Source: Bolinopsis microptera
Taxonomy: Eukaryota > Ctenophora > Tentaculata > Lobata > Bolinopsidae
Length of the DNA stretch: 60,000 bases
Assembly: GCF_026151205.1 (NCBI RefSeq)
Contig: NC_087080.1
Location: 10,217,837 to 10,277,836 of the forward strand
Direction: 5' to 3'
The stretch's first letter is position 1; each line of letters opens with the position of its first letter. The notes beneath the pieces were generated by a model, which was not told where the DNA came from, did no database searches, and was given only the letters and a program-made list of their open reading frames with translations. The position numbers and the translations under genes are program-made. Of the stretch, positions 24,142-37,600 are shown in pieces.

Positions 24142-27002
24142 CTGCATTATTACATATCTGTGTACTGTTTGACTCTGATTGATGATGTAACGGTTAATGA
24201 GAAAGGCAGTGATTTTGCGGCATTCATTATCAGACCTGATAACTTATCGGCTGTTAAATTGGCGGGTATTTAATATTTACCCTCGGATTTGACACCGCAG
24301 TAGGACTGTGTGCTACAAGGGTGTCTAGTAGGGTACTGCGGTAACACGTTATAATCTAGACGGGGGACAGGAGGGGGTTCAGACATTCTGTCTGGTTACC
24401 GGTTAGAGTAACTTCAGCCGGGAGACTTGTGGTTAGTGGCTTTAGAAAAGCGGAATTGGTGGCATGCAATTATTCAGCTAGTGGTATTCTGCAACTCTGC
24501 TGAGTAGAAGAGATTATTCACTGCCAAGCATCAGATGATTCTGCTGGCAAGAAACATTCATAGTAGTTTATTTTCTTATCGGTTTATTGGTTTTCTTGGC
24601 AACACTAAAAATTACGTAATGAACAGGTCACGTCATTATTGGAAATTGCTAGAATTGTGTCCCGGAAATTTGGCGGGCCCTTTACCCTAGGGACGTGATC
24701 AAATGCATTTCAAGTGACTCTAATGAAAACTTGGCGGGCCCTTTATTCTAGGAAAACGTTAAAGTAAATTTGAACCTGAAATTTTTCGGGTTCAAAGGGA
24801 GGCGATTCAGTAATTTGAACCTGCTGTGAACTATGAGAATCGGTGAGGAAGAAGGAACTAAAATCCCAAAATACCATTCAGTAAAAACTTTGGAAAGGAA
24901 TTTGATCAGAAATTTTGTTTCCTGTAGTGAAATTAACCTACTGATATAAAATCAGTGCAATTTAGGCGTGTTTATAACAGCAAGTACTCAACTGGAGGTT
25001 TCAGCTTTGTGCTATAATGAGAGCAGAAACTCCTCTATTTACTGTGGATTATTTTGAACTACTACTAACACGGCTGCTGTATTGTCCGTCAATAAGTCGC
25101 TAATATCATGGTCAATGGAGGCACATGCTGGCAAAAATTTTTGGTGAGCTATAATCAAAAGCAAAACTAATATTGCTTTCATGAGTGTTAACAGTTAATA
25201 CACGTGATTTCGTGCGATATGTTCTGAATAATTCAATTGTCAGCTGTATACCTATTGTATTATGTTACTCACTTCCACCTGCATCAGGTGGTTTTTTCGA
25301 GAATAAACTAGAAACTGGCTGACCATCCCTGAATTTAGATATCAACAAGTGGATATTTCTTTTTTGGTGCTCATCTAAGATAACTGCATTAGCTTAATTT
25401 AGCGATGGTACTGGAATGCCTCACGTGACCAAAATACTCTGGTTGGTTAATTCTAAAAAATACTCTGCACTGATAGGTTAATTGTACAAAATTCACTGTT
25501 AGGATTAGTTGAAATCTCCCATTTTATCGCATCTATTATTAAGAGAAGGCGTTGCAGTTAGGTCAGTGGCTGAGTTTAGATCGAGAGATAACCAGCTCGC
25601 ATTTACCTTTTCATCAGTTAACAATATCTCACCATCATGATACAGAAAATATCTCACCAACGACCAAGCCCACCGTATTTTTGTGAACAATGACATTTCT
25701 TTTCTCTACATATTTAGATCTATGTTGGATGGGCCGAATATACGGGCTGGCTGTCACATGACCTGGGCATGTTCAGTGAATTTAATACAATTAGAAATAC
25801 AATTAACTAATCAGTATAATTAACAGTTAACTTGAACTTGTTTACTGGGCTTGTTTGTGTCGGGCTATAATTCAGATGAAATTAGTTGAAAATGCTGGGA
25901 AATTTGGTACTGTTTCTGGTGGTGAGATTAATATGTGCTGAATTGGGAATATTGGGAAAAAGGAGTGCCCAAATTTGTACTTTACCGTGGCCAACCGCAT
26001 GGTAAATAAAGTTGTTAAAATAATCAAATGGTCCACAAACCGGTTAAAAAGTAACAAAACTAGTGACAGTTTTATCGATTAATTAAATTAAAAAGTGCAA
26101 ATTACACATTTTATCACCCAGGAAGTTTGCAACACTGTAATACAATACACTTCAACAACACAAATATTGTATCTTCTAGTGTGAATTACCCTTTAAAGTT
26201 AAACACTCAACAAACAGACTGATGTGATGCAAATTTAAAAGAGTTCTCAAAAAGTGAGAAGATATTATATAGCCATGCATCACATAATATGAGCTCTCAT
26301 TCCTTATTCGATGATTGAAATAAGGGTTATCCCCATTCTTTATAGTGTGTCATACTAAAACTCGCTCAAAATGACATTCCTTTTGAACACGCAATTTCAC
26401 TTCTCCCGGCCCTGCCGCGCTCATTCACTACTTAAGTACGCCCTCTGTCTCATTAACCTGTACGCTATCTTATCAGTAACCTAGATAATGTACGCTATCA
26501 CATTCAAAAATCAGCATGCACGCTATCTGACTCATTAGGAGCGCCGTCTAAATTACAAAAGTTTACCCCAAAATAAACGCTCTCGTTTTTCTCTCCTTAT
26601 CCGGTAATACTAACTAGGGTAGCATTAGTCGGGAGAGGGTCCACCAGCTTGGGACCCGTTATAATCTAATATAACACTGCAAATACCCTTTTCGGCTCCT
26701 ACTTCTCAGAGATTGCGTCACATTCATAATATTATCAGTGCAGGGTAGCAGTCATAATAAGGTCTAGATAAGACGTGAAGCGAACATGGTTTTTCTTGAA
26801 AAAACAGAAATTCTGGTGGCGATGGAATGCACCCCGTTTGAGCAAATATTTCAGGAATCTTCATTTTTTCAATAAAAATTCCACCATTGGAATTTTTCGC
26901 CCCGCAAAGAGTAATCAATGGACTACAGTTCGAGGATTTCACTTTAAGTGTCTAGCTCACACATATTTCCTTAAAATTATCCTGGCCCCTCATTGAACTA
27001 CA
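24142..27002. other. intergenic, no confident gene
   Basis: AT-rich sequence with scattered CACGTG (about 25201 and 25422). Only short ORFs without family features. Confidence 0.4.
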
Positions 27003-27400
27003 CTCTTCACGTGACAAGAATACTTGCCTCTGATTGGGTGATTTGCTTTGTGTCTACATGCTGTCTGTCTACAGACGATTTAAGACCACACTCGGTATAT
27101 TATAGGCACACAGCGGGTCTTCTGATGACATACCGTCCTAAAAATAGCACACTATATATTCAGAGGACTGTCAAGAGCAAGGCAAACCTTGCCAAAGACG
27201 CCCAATTGGTTGGCTCCCCCCTCGTGACCAGGGCGCGAGCTTGTGATTGGTCCGCGCGTATTACGTGACGGAACTTCTTTGCCCTGATTGGCTGTTGTTT
27301 GTGACGTTATCACTCGGAAAACGTGCAGTATGTAATACAGGGGGCGTGAGAGCGATGTTAAGGACGCTGTATAAAGTACACATTACATTTTGTGACATCA
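27003..27400 (+). promoter_or_regulatory. candidate promoter: CCAAT boxes, CRE-like site and TATA-like box
   Basis: CACGTGAC near 27008 is followed by inverted CCAAT boxes (about 27032, 27206, 27246 and 27287), TTACGTGAC near 27261, GTGACGTTATCAC near 27300 and GTATAAAG near 27370. The order, with the TATA-like element on the + side, points to transcription rightward from about 27400. No coding exon was found there: the first ATGs open only very short frames, so the product could be non-coding or lie beyond an intron. Confidence 0.35.
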
Positions 27401-30400
27401 TGGAATATACAGAGTAGATGACGTATTGCGTAGTGTTATTATATTATATATATTCTATATTGTTAGTGCGGGTAATTTTTAAATGATGGTCAAATCTGAT
27501 GATTGCTTAGATTCACGGCTTATGCTTTGTTATTTGATTAACACAGAATTAAGGAAAATCACAAATACACACTGAAGATAAGAAGCAAGTATTGGAATGA
27601 AGATGACCTATATTAAGTGCCGGTGCTTTTCAGCAGATTGTAATATTATACGAATAAAATCCTGGAACCAGAAGTTCAAATACCAGTATATTTGCGAGAA
27701 TGCTTGCTATTCCGCATATTACGTTAACCTGAATACTAAGTACATAGTAGTGGAGGAGGATGGTTTAGTTAACTGTTGAGTGTTACTAGTAGTGTAACTA
27801 TGGTAACTAGTAGTTACGGCGCCTCTTTGTTATTCACGGCACATCGTGTCTGGTATTCGGATATTTCAGCTAAAATGCAAACCTCCGCTTTAGTCACACA
27901 AATTTTGTTACATTTGGTAAATATCATCGGGAACACCCTGCATAAAAGAATTAAGATATTACATTTCTGATAAAACTTAAAGTCTTTAAAATCACCGAAC
28001 TCTGCCGACCAACTGGTAGTAGTTACTCCCCCATGTCTTTGAGAGCTAACTCCTACGTCAACTCCTACACTTTCCCCCAATAAAACATGCAGTCATCGCG
28101 ATCTTGTGGAGCTCATTAACCTCCACCCTATTTACGAGAATCACCCTCTCTCTCCCTCTCGCTCTCTCTGGTAAATATCAAATCACCAACCAGCGACCCA
28201 ATAAAAACCACCCAATTTTCGATGACATAACCTTTGTAATGTGTTAATGCTTACTACCTGCCAAGTGAAGCCTCGTGGTGACAATAAAAGGTGATTTAGT
28301 GGTGTGATCTTACCCTCACCCGGGATTAAACCTGTTTACATTCCCCCTAGCTCCAGCTGATAATTCTCCAAAACTTGTAAGTTTTCTGGAGGGTTTTAAA
28401 AAACTCCAGGTTTATACCCGACGTGCTCTCCTGGTGGGAGGATGTGTTTAGCAGGGTGATGACCGCATGTAATGTAATATCGTTATAGATTGTGTCATTA
28501 GTGCAGCTCGATATATACACCCACGACAGGAAACATCATGTTAACGTCACTGTCGCTTGCCAAGAACCCAAAAACCGCTAAGTAGCGTACTTAGCCGAGT
28601 TTTATGTGGAATTTGCACGTGCGGAAAGGTTTTGCTGCAGATATTTCCACGTGTCCACGTGCGTGTTTTCCCACGATGTAAGCGATGACTGAGAGCCAAG
28701 TTCCTGGAACTGGAACTGGTCATGGAATGTGGCAGGATGAGTTTTTCTGGCAGATATTTTGGGATGCTCGTGTGCCGAGAAGAAAACAAAAGCTGGCAGA
28801 GGAGAACTTTCATGTGGTGTAGCTATCCTTTGTTTTGAAGAAGATTCCCACGGTGGTGACGGTACATAAAACAATAGTAACAGTACAATTACTTTCCTGG
28901 CAGAGGTATGTAGTAGTAAAACGGATGTAACTACAGCTAGACAGCTAGCTATGGCCACTGTCTGCTGCTGTTAGAGACAATGGAGTCATGCGGGGCTGGT
29001 AGACGGTCAGGTGACCCGGGATACTTTCATCATTCAGCCGAGCGTATCTTATTAACAACTCCTCTCATCTTTAAGGAAAAAGATAACAATGTAAAAGATA
29101 ACAATGCAGTGCATTGTAGGGCAAGATCACCGACTGATAGTCCTCTCTCAGCAGTGGCTAGCCTGTTCTGAGTAGGGCTCATTTCTTATAGAAACATTGT
29201 AACCGATGGTATAGGTGATAGGTGATAGGTGTTAGCTACGTACATTTGAAATGATATGAAAACTCTGGTACTGTAGCCAAAGTACTGCAGCCAAAGTACT
29301 ATAGCCAATCTGATCAGTGAAAAAAGAGCTCAACAAATCTCAGAATCAAAGTTGCAGCATTTTGAGTAGAAACACGATCCGATAGTTGAATGCTCAGGAT
29401 GGCACATAACAATAACGATGATATGTTTGATAACATCCCCAAGCCTTTGATGAAGATTGCTGAATGAGGCTACACATATAGGCCAATAAGGGGTGCTTCA
29501 GCATGAGTACCATTATCTTAATCTGACATGCTCAAGAGTGAAAACAAGCCATTGTGCAACTATGATATATAAAGTATGATGTTTTATTGACCAGTCTGGA
29601 TTCTGAAGAAATTTAGTAACCAGAGCCAAAATCTAAATTATCGCCAACTTTTTCACTGAGCTTTGTTTTAAGAGAATCGCCATTCAATCTATTTAAGGTC
29701 ACAAGGGTACTAACTGCATAAGAAATATCACTGAAAATTGAATATTCAATCCTTCAGGTCCTAAAAAACAGGAAATAAGGGTGTATATTCTAGTGCGCCA
29801 CGTCTCTATTTCAATCGTGAATGTTAATCCTATTTTTAAAATGAAGCACTACACTACAGTAACGTTTTCTTGGCTAATGACTTAACATCGCACCAACAAG
29901 CACTTTCAACCGATTTAAACTTGTAAAATGGAACATGCATAGCCAAAGTGTGCACTCACCACTAGCGGTTTTAGTCTCTTTTCTTAACGGAGGAGTCCTA
30001 AACAGAGATTCATTTACATGTGCAGTATGCACGAGAGATATAAAAGGACTGTACAATGAGTTCCCGGCTTCTATTTTGGTCAGGTGTATTTTTAGATCCG
30101 CTCCAAACTCCGCTTGCTTGACCCGTGCATGTCGCAGGGGAGCCCTGCTTGTCATGAATACCGCCGACTTGGGGACCGTGAAATTATTAAAATCCGTTGG
30201 AATATATTTTAATAATATAGTTATACATTGTTTAGGTCGGACTGACTCTTTAGAGCCGGCTAGACAGACTTAGATTCCGAGTAAGTTTAGGTGTAAGTTT
30301 ACAGACGGAGAGTATTATATTGCCAGACATCCGGACCTGTTAAATCAATAAGTTTGACTCTCCTTGTTGGGGCCAAAAAAACCCCATTGAGAGGAACACA

Positions 30401-30520
30401 GGACTGAAGTCTGGTGGTGATTTCAGTCAAATGGGACAGCAGTAATTATTAATTAGACGATGATTTTCAGAACCAAGCACCGGGTTGTAACCGCAAGAGA
30501 ATCCGGAGACTTGATAGGTT
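27401..30520. other. intergenic, no confident gene
   Basis: Three CACGTG sites lie at about 28616-28665. A short tandem repeat of a 14-bp AGTACTNNAGCCAA unit (three copies) lies at about 29267-29308. ORFs of 60-118 codons on both strands have no recognisable domains. Confidence 0.4.
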
Positions 30521-30527
30521 GTTGAAG

Positions 30528-30710
30528 GCCACGTGAGACCACGTGCTATTCCCTCATTGGTTACTTAGCGACACGGTGGTTGCTACGAGACTGGTACACA
30601 ATGGCACAAGACCTACAGACAAAACAGACAAATTGAGAGTTAATCTGCAACAGTCACAGACAGCCAATGAGACTGCCGGAAATTAAGTGCTGGCCAATCA
30701 GGAGTCCGGA
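30528..30710. promoter_or_regulatory. CACGTG pair with three CCAAT boxes
   Basis: Two CACGTG sites about 11 bp apart near 30531-30545 are followed by ATTGG and two CCAAT boxes near 30558, 30664 and 30694. This repeats the E-box plus CCAAT combination seen at 22.7 and 27.0 kb. Confidence 0.4.
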
Positions 30711-31173
30711 AAACCCCACAGGATCATCCTGTAGACAGACAGGGTTCGCACCGACTGGAACATTTGTTATGGCGGTAGAAATCAAATATTAGCCGACCAG
30801 TGAATATGTAATATGTTGTACGCTCCAAGGTGGTGTAAAACGTGGCGGCAAAACCCTGCCGAACTGCATTCTTCGAGAAATCTTGTGTATCACATTCCTG
30901 TGTTATCATAGGAATTATTATTAGTAATAGTAATGCGGGGAAATGACATAATCCGACCTGTTATGAGGATACTCGTACATTTTACATTAATGCATTGCGT
31001 AATGTTATAAAATATAACACTCTTAATATGTAGAGTATATAAAACTAACGGGTTGAAGTCGACTATGTAACTCGTGTAGGTACTGCGCATTTCGTAATGT
31101 CTCTCCGGCTCGGGTCAGGTGTTAGTATATCAAGTTACACTAGCTTTGGAGATACCCGCCAAATGCTGCGAAG

Positions 31174-31254
31174 CACGTGCCCTACGTCACATGTCACGTG
31201 GTTTGACGTCGTCCCACGTGAGGTGTGATGCGCGCGTCACTTGCTAGGCACGTG
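31174..31254. promoter_or_regulatory. four CACGTG E-boxes interleaved with CRE-like TGACGT sites
   Basis: CACGTG starts at 31174, 31195, 31215 and 31249. ACGTCAC and TGACGTC lie between them, the half-sites of CREB/ATF factors. The patch is more GC-rich than its surroundings, as expected of a promoter. No associated exon was identified on either strand. Confidence 0.5.
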
Positions 31255-33139
31255 GGCGGGAGGTGCTGAAAAACTTTGACACTGTCGAGGGCTGGGGAGC
31301 CGGGAACTTGGGTAAAAGCTGGAGGTTGCGTGGGAAATAGAGGAGCGAGCGAGGGAGATAGGGTCTCTCTAACGTACCCTTGATAGGTTTTCTGGGAAAC
31401 ATATTTTGTAACTTTCACCGTCCCTTATTTGGGTTCCCGGAATTTAGACTACTGAGATTGTTTCATGGTGGTCTTATCAGTTATTGGTCGCTAACTTGGC
31501 TACTATAAAATAGTACATCAGACCTGTCACGCCTGTAAATCCAATTCCCACTGAACTATAACATAAAATGTCGACCGAGAATATATTTTGCCGAGGAAAA
31601 CTTAGCCAGAAATCGCTATCAGCGGTCGGCATTCAGTCTCCCTACCCTGTTCATTTGTCATTAGCTGTGTCGGATATTGGTACAATTCGACCACTGACAT
31701 ATGTCACTAGGAGTAATTGATCGATCTGGGAGAAATTCGAGAGTAATTAACCAATCTGAGGCCTGAGCATCTATCACAAAAACTGGCGACCTCATGTGAC
31801 GTTAATAATTGTGTATATAATCATACATTATATAATGTACAATTGATAACAACAGGGCACAGGCATATTAATCTTGGCAGCATCCCAAGATTTGATCAAT
31901 TGTATTGAAGGTTGAGAATATAATAGATTGGTTAATGCCTAATGGCTGTATAATGCTATCACTTACATTCCAATGTTATCATTGCATAGTTACAGGATGT
32001 TTGGTAATGGCGTTTCACGTAATAATCTCACTGTGAACACAATAGTTCCTTCAGTGGTGAAAACTGCCTTCACTGATCATGTTCACAACAGCCAAGCTTG
32101 ATGATACATCTGGATTATTATTGATTACTGACTAGCTTCTAATTACCATATATACCTCCTATCATGTTTCAATATAGACAAAACACTGCGATAATTTGTG
32201 GGTATATCACATAACCGAGCGTTATATCGCTGATGAAATGGTCTGAGTTGTGTCCGACTATCTCACAATAGCCCACCAAGAGGCATGGTTCCCAGTTCCC
32301 ACTGAATTAACTGAAACTACTTTTACTTTACTTCTTTAACTCTATGGACCCTGAAGCTGTTTGATAGATATCTGCTCGTAGGGAGTATAAATAGTCAAAA
32401 TAAAGAATTCCATCACATGTTCACAATCTACAGGCGTTATACTGTTTGATGTTCGATGAACATGTCAACATTGATATTGCCTTACATCCAACTTATCAAC
32501 GAATTTTGGAACTAAAGAGTCCCAATTTTAAGTCTAAGGACAAATTTAGCATAGTATATCTCTGATATATAGTAGGATTTGAATAGCTTAGACTGATCGG
32601 TCTACTAGTTGGTAGTTGAACCTACAATTGAACTAAATATGGGATATAGAACCATATTGACATATTAGCTCTGCTTTTCTTAAAGATGGAAAATGACATC
32701 TCCAGATATGGCCAAAAATAACGCCACTTTCAAAATAAAAACAATTTACCATAATAGCCATCGCTTGCATGAGGTAATCTTTCCGCCTGATCAATCACCG
32801 CACCATTGCCAAATAAGGAGATAATAGTCTCGTCAGCTTAACCACATTCCACCGAGTACTTCCGTCCTACTTGAGTACACGGCCTGCAGTTGGTGCCCAG
32901 GGTGGGTCAGAGGACGGCATAATTACGTCTGCAAGTAAAAAGGGGCTCAGTGTCTTCCCTCAATTAACATGACGTAACCGTAATCCGGGTTGGACATGTC
33001 GTATTGAGCGCGCGCGGTGACATTTTGCTATGAAAATGGATCACGAAGACTGTAAAATCGAAGCAGCTCAGAGCACATTTATTGACGCGACGCGCGCAGC
33101 ATGCAGCTTGCTAGCTAGCAGTATATACAGCTGATGTTC
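31255..33139. other. intergenic, no confident gene
   Basis: AT-rich sequence without supportable features, apart from a short CpG-rich patch near 33007-33110. Confidence 0.4.
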
Positions 33140-33147
33140 GTACGAAC

Positions 33148-33373
33148 CAGTGGCGTAACTTAGGGCCCCGCAGACCCCGCTGTGCGGGGGGGCGCCGTAT
33201 AAGGGGGGCGCAATTTTCCTGAATTTTAGGCCCTTTCACTGAAAAAACGCCTAGTTTGTGTATTTCCCCTGTCCAATTTAGCGTTCGTCCGACGCGAAAA
33301 AAATATTTGGGGTACCTTTTTTTGCTTCAGGGGGCGCAAAAAGCTGTAGGGGGGCGAGAAAAAAAGTACCCGA

Positions 33374-33406
<33 letters not shown>

Positions 33407-33476
33407 GGACAAAAAATTTTAGGGGGCGCTTTTCGTCACTGAGCGGGGGGCGCCAACAAGCAAAGTTTCGCCACTG
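33148..33476. mobile_element. hAT-type non-autonomous element (MITE) with 8-bp target duplication
   Basis: The ends form terminal inverted repeats: CAGTGGCGTAACTT on the left and its near-perfect complement on the right (one mismatch over 14). The 8-bp sequence GTACGAAC flanks both sides (33140-33147 and 33477-33484), the target duplication length expected of hAT transposases. The 329-bp interior has GGGGGGCGC-type runs and 29 consecutive T (33376-33404), and no coding capacity. Such copies move with a transposase supplied in trans. The perfect duplication points to a recent insertion. A diverged relative lies at 42.4-42.6 kb. Confidence 0.85.
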
Positions 33477-34005
33477 GTACGAACTGTGACCACCGACCAA
33501 TTTCTGCTCAGAATTCAGTGAAGACCTGGCGACTGACAAGTATTCTGCAGTCTCTATTAGCGGTCAAAGACTGTCAAAGGTTTATTTCCCATTGGTGCTA
33601 AGTAGTAAGTAATCATTCCAGGCCGCAGACTGTACGGTCAGGCGTCAGCCGCTAGGTCTATACAGACGCTACTGCCAACAAGAGAGCTTATTCAGCTCAG
33701 CTTAAATTCTGATTGAAGTACGAACAATTTAGTTACCTCGTAACTCTGTATAATGCCAAACTATGCAATTTAATGGGAACCACATGAATCTGACGACAAA
33801 CGGAATTGTTAGAGTGGTCTACCTAGACATTTTTGTGATTTTCAATTAATTGTAGATGAATACTCTACTCAGCCAATCTGGAGTGAACAATTTTTCCGCT
33901 TGAAACATTTCCAGTTTAATAAGGCTGGTTATTTGAACCTTATGCTTAGGAACTGATATCGAATTTCGATGGACTAAATATAGTGGCTCAAATTTCAACA
34001 TTGAT

Positions 34006-34123
34006 GGATACGGCCATACTCGGTTGAATACACCCCATCTCGTTCGATCTGGGAAGTTAAGCAACTGCAGGCCGGGTTAGTACTTGGATGGGTGACCGCC
34101 TGGGAATTCCCGGTGCCGTATCC
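34006..34123 (+). rRNA. 5S ribosomal RNA
   Basis: About 118 nt with the conserved 5S landmarks in order: a 5' ACGGCCATAC, a central AAGTTAAGC, and TTAGTACTTGGATGGGTGAC (loop E and C-box region of the TFIIIA/Pol III internal promoter) followed by CCGCCTGGGAA. The ends GGATACGGC and GCCGTATCC pair perfectly as helix I. A T5 run at 34124-34128 is a Pol III terminator. Helix III/loop B bases differ from vertebrate 5S, but pairing appears kept. It stands alone here, not in a tandem 5S array, so it may be functional or a recent dispersed copy. Confidence 0.92.
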
Positions 34124-34668
34124 TTTTTGAGTAATTCTAGTGAACTGATCATATTTATTACCTTTCAAGAAATTCCATCCTTGATTGTTCAAAATCTAGA
34201 CTCATGAAAACGCATTGCGGTTTGATGGTAGGCTTTGATGTGGGAATGAATGAATTTGTAAATATACATCAAAACTCAATCATAGATCATTTCAATGATA
34301 AAATTACTCCAAAAGATGCATTAACATATATAATATTTGAATAATTGTCAAATATTTACAAATCATCAAAGAACATCAGAAACAACTAAAATTTAAAAAA
34401 GCGATCTGTAATGGAATATTCGAATAATCTTCCTTATCTTTTTTCCTCTTAAAAATCTTCAATAATGAGTGTTACTTCATTATCTTTTCGCCTAACAGCT
34501 ATCAATTGTATTATTAAATGATGTTTAGGTAGACGTTTTAGTAGCCTCAGTCGTGACTTTCACCCTATATCAGAATTATTCTGCCGATCAACATCAATTA
34601 TATTGCTACTATACTGACCACAAACCATTACAAAATGAACATGTTATAAAACCACAGAAAACACACTT

Positions 34669-37600
34669 CTATATCTCTTCCGAGTTAACTTCTTCAAGTT
34701 CGGCACGGCACCTCTTTGATTCTAAATAAACCTGCAATAATGCAATTAAGAAAATAAGTATGAAAGTAAGATGATATTAAAACTAAAATGGAATGTTTGT
34801 TTCTGTGATCATGGTGGGATTTTCTTCGTTTGGTATCCTTCCTTTTAAAGTTTTTTAAAAAGCATACACGACAAATCAGTCGAATTTCTAGTTTGCAACC
34901 AATCAATTTACGGAGAATCATAAATACAAATTACATCAGTATTGGGTGATGTTTTGTTATATATAAGTATAACAAAACATCACCTAATAGTCAATATTAA
35001 TATTTGTACCGAAATATTCACCAACCTGGCGTGATAGAACAGAAGCAGCGACAAACATGGACACTGCTACAAGGAGGAAGACCAGTCCCCAGCCATATGT
35101 AGTCCACTGTAGAATAATAGCTCCAGAGAGAGGTCCGAATATTGCTCCCACCGAACCAAAGCCGTCTATTATACCTGGTTAAATGTAGATTGTAGCTGTT
35201 GTCGGTGGAAATGGTGAAAATATTAAAAGTGTTTGATTATTTAAGGTGGGTACTGGGTGTTAAAACTTAGAACTGGGAATTTGATAATGGTAATAGAGAA
35301 ACGATAAATTTAAAAGTAATTTAGAAGAATAAAAAACGCATCCTCACCCGTAGCCATGCCGACAAGTTTCTCATTTCTCCCAGTTTGCATTCTATTAATA
35401 GCGGACGGCATGCAAGCGCTAGCTAACGAGTACGGCCCGTTCTGTGTGATCCCCACACAAAGTAATATAACCAGGAAAATAACAAGTGAGGCTGTTGAGA
35501 GAGTGCTGTACCAGTAAAGGGAGAGAATGAATACTGAAGCTAGGGCGGCGAAGGCTGTGCTGAACACTCCATACAGTTCGGTCAGGTAAACCGCCAGTCC
35601 AATTAAAAGGGTACCTGCACAGTGAACGGTTACGATCAGTCAGATTGTGTGATTTGTTTAGTGTGAATAATTATTTAAACCCCGGATAGGCTGGGTTACC
35701 AGATTTATTTCGATATTTCCTTCCCACAGATAAGCTGTATCCATCATTCGGGAAGAGTTTCTCTCCTCAGACAAAGCTGAGGACAGTTTACTCGACTTAA
35801 AAGAATATTTAAGTCCGCGTTACTACATGATTAAAAATATATCCTCCTCCCCCCTTATACTGGAACCCCCCCCCCCCCCCCCCCCCCCCCTTATACTGGA
35901 ACCCCCCCCCCCCCTATTATACTTGAACCACCCCCCCTGGTATACTGGACCCCCCGCCCCCCCCCCCCCCCCCTATTGTACTGTAACCCCCCCCCCCCCC
36001 CCCCTATTGTACTGAACCCACCTACACACCCTCCGAGACCCCAGACAGCAGTAAACCAGCAGGATAACACGTAAGATATCTGTACACCCTGCAGAGTGAG
36101 GGACTCGAACCACGTGGGGATCCAATAGTAGAGCACATACACACCTGTAGTAGAGCACGTGTCAGTACTCGTGTATTTAAACTATGTTCAGACTTCAGTG
36201 GAAAAATACGTAAGACAGGCATGTTTTGTAATATTCTGGAGAGGGCTTTGATAGAGAATCTTCTGATTGGTTTCGATTAGTTTTACAGAGACCTGTATTT
36301 GGTATGAATTAATAAAATACTCACTTAGTTTTACAAAGAAGAGATGAATTGCATATTCTATGATCCCTGGCAATCTAAGTGCTTCCAACAAGGTTTCTTT
36401 GTTCCCCAGATTCTCTGGGAAAAGTTTTCAATCAAGTTGAAATAAAAATGTTTACTAAAAAGCCATGTTGAAATATTTTAATTCTGGTAATATAGTACAG
36501 TCAAATCCGTCCTAATTTAAGCCTTTGTCGGACAAAATTCGCAACAAAGCGATTTTAACGGGATATGGTCGGGACAGGTCCCAGGAATCATTCCAGAGAG
36601 TTCCCAAAATCCTCGACTTCAGGAAAATCCACAATTACCACTTTTTTACCACCTTTTTACCACTTTGGTTTTCTGCAAATAAGTCACGTTCTGAATATCC
36701 TAGAAGATTCTAGTTTAAAGCATTGTGTTTAGAAAACAAAGAAGAACAACTTTTCCTTTAACAACTTTTTCAAAAATAAATTATTTAATTAATAAATTAA
36801 ATAATTAATAAAATTTCAAATATTTCAAAAATATATTTTCATAAAAAATGTTCACAATTGCATTCCACGTGCAATGAACTAATTTTTATAAAAATTTTCA
36901 CTTTCAATATTTTGGACTTGTAAAATTTTCGAAATTCGTAAAGAATAACCACTATTTATCACTTTTTACCACATTGAATCTCCGCTAATAAAACGACTTC
37001 TGAATGTCGTCGAAGGTTCTAGATTGAACCAATGTGTTCAAAATATAAAAGAGAACAACTTTTTATCTGACAACCTTTGGATTAGATAATTAATTGATTT
37101 ATTAATTAAATAATAATTAAATTTTTAAAAATTTCAAAATATACTTTTTATCAAAAATATTTGCCGTGACGTAAAATGAATTTACTTGAATAACAGAACA
37201 TACACCGTCACATAGATTAGATAACAGATTTAAAAAATTCAGATAAATGGAATAAACGGTAAAATATCAAAATTTGTACGATACTATTATAGCTTATTTA
37301 TAAATATTTACACATCATATCTCTCGACTTACAGAAACATCAACTGGATTAGACCACAGAACTGCCTCTCTGCAAATCAAAACATCTGCAAAACGATGTG
37401 CGAAACGGATTGAAAATGACGAAGTTATCAAGCAATTTGTTTATCTCGTTAGCGAAATTGATTGGGTTATCAATGATTACCTAATTGCTTATCACGTGAC
37501 AGGGTGCTAGGATACCGTAATTGGGCTTTCTGCACGATTTCTGTGCCACGCTTTCACTGGATCAGACACCACCAGTCGGATCCACGGAGTTGGTAAGGAT

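Noticed and set aside
28547-28958. Overlapping minus-strand ORFs of 88 and 118 codons
   Set aside because: Two frames over the same DNA with low-information composition; no signal or domain.
29935-30273. 112-residue ORF with Cys residues
   Set aside because: Opposed by a similar-length ORF on the other strand; no family recognised.
36525-36713. 62-residue ORF almost identical to one on the other strand at 39476-39664
   Set aside because: Both lie in the two arms of the long-TIR element; identity reflects the inverted repeat, not a gene.
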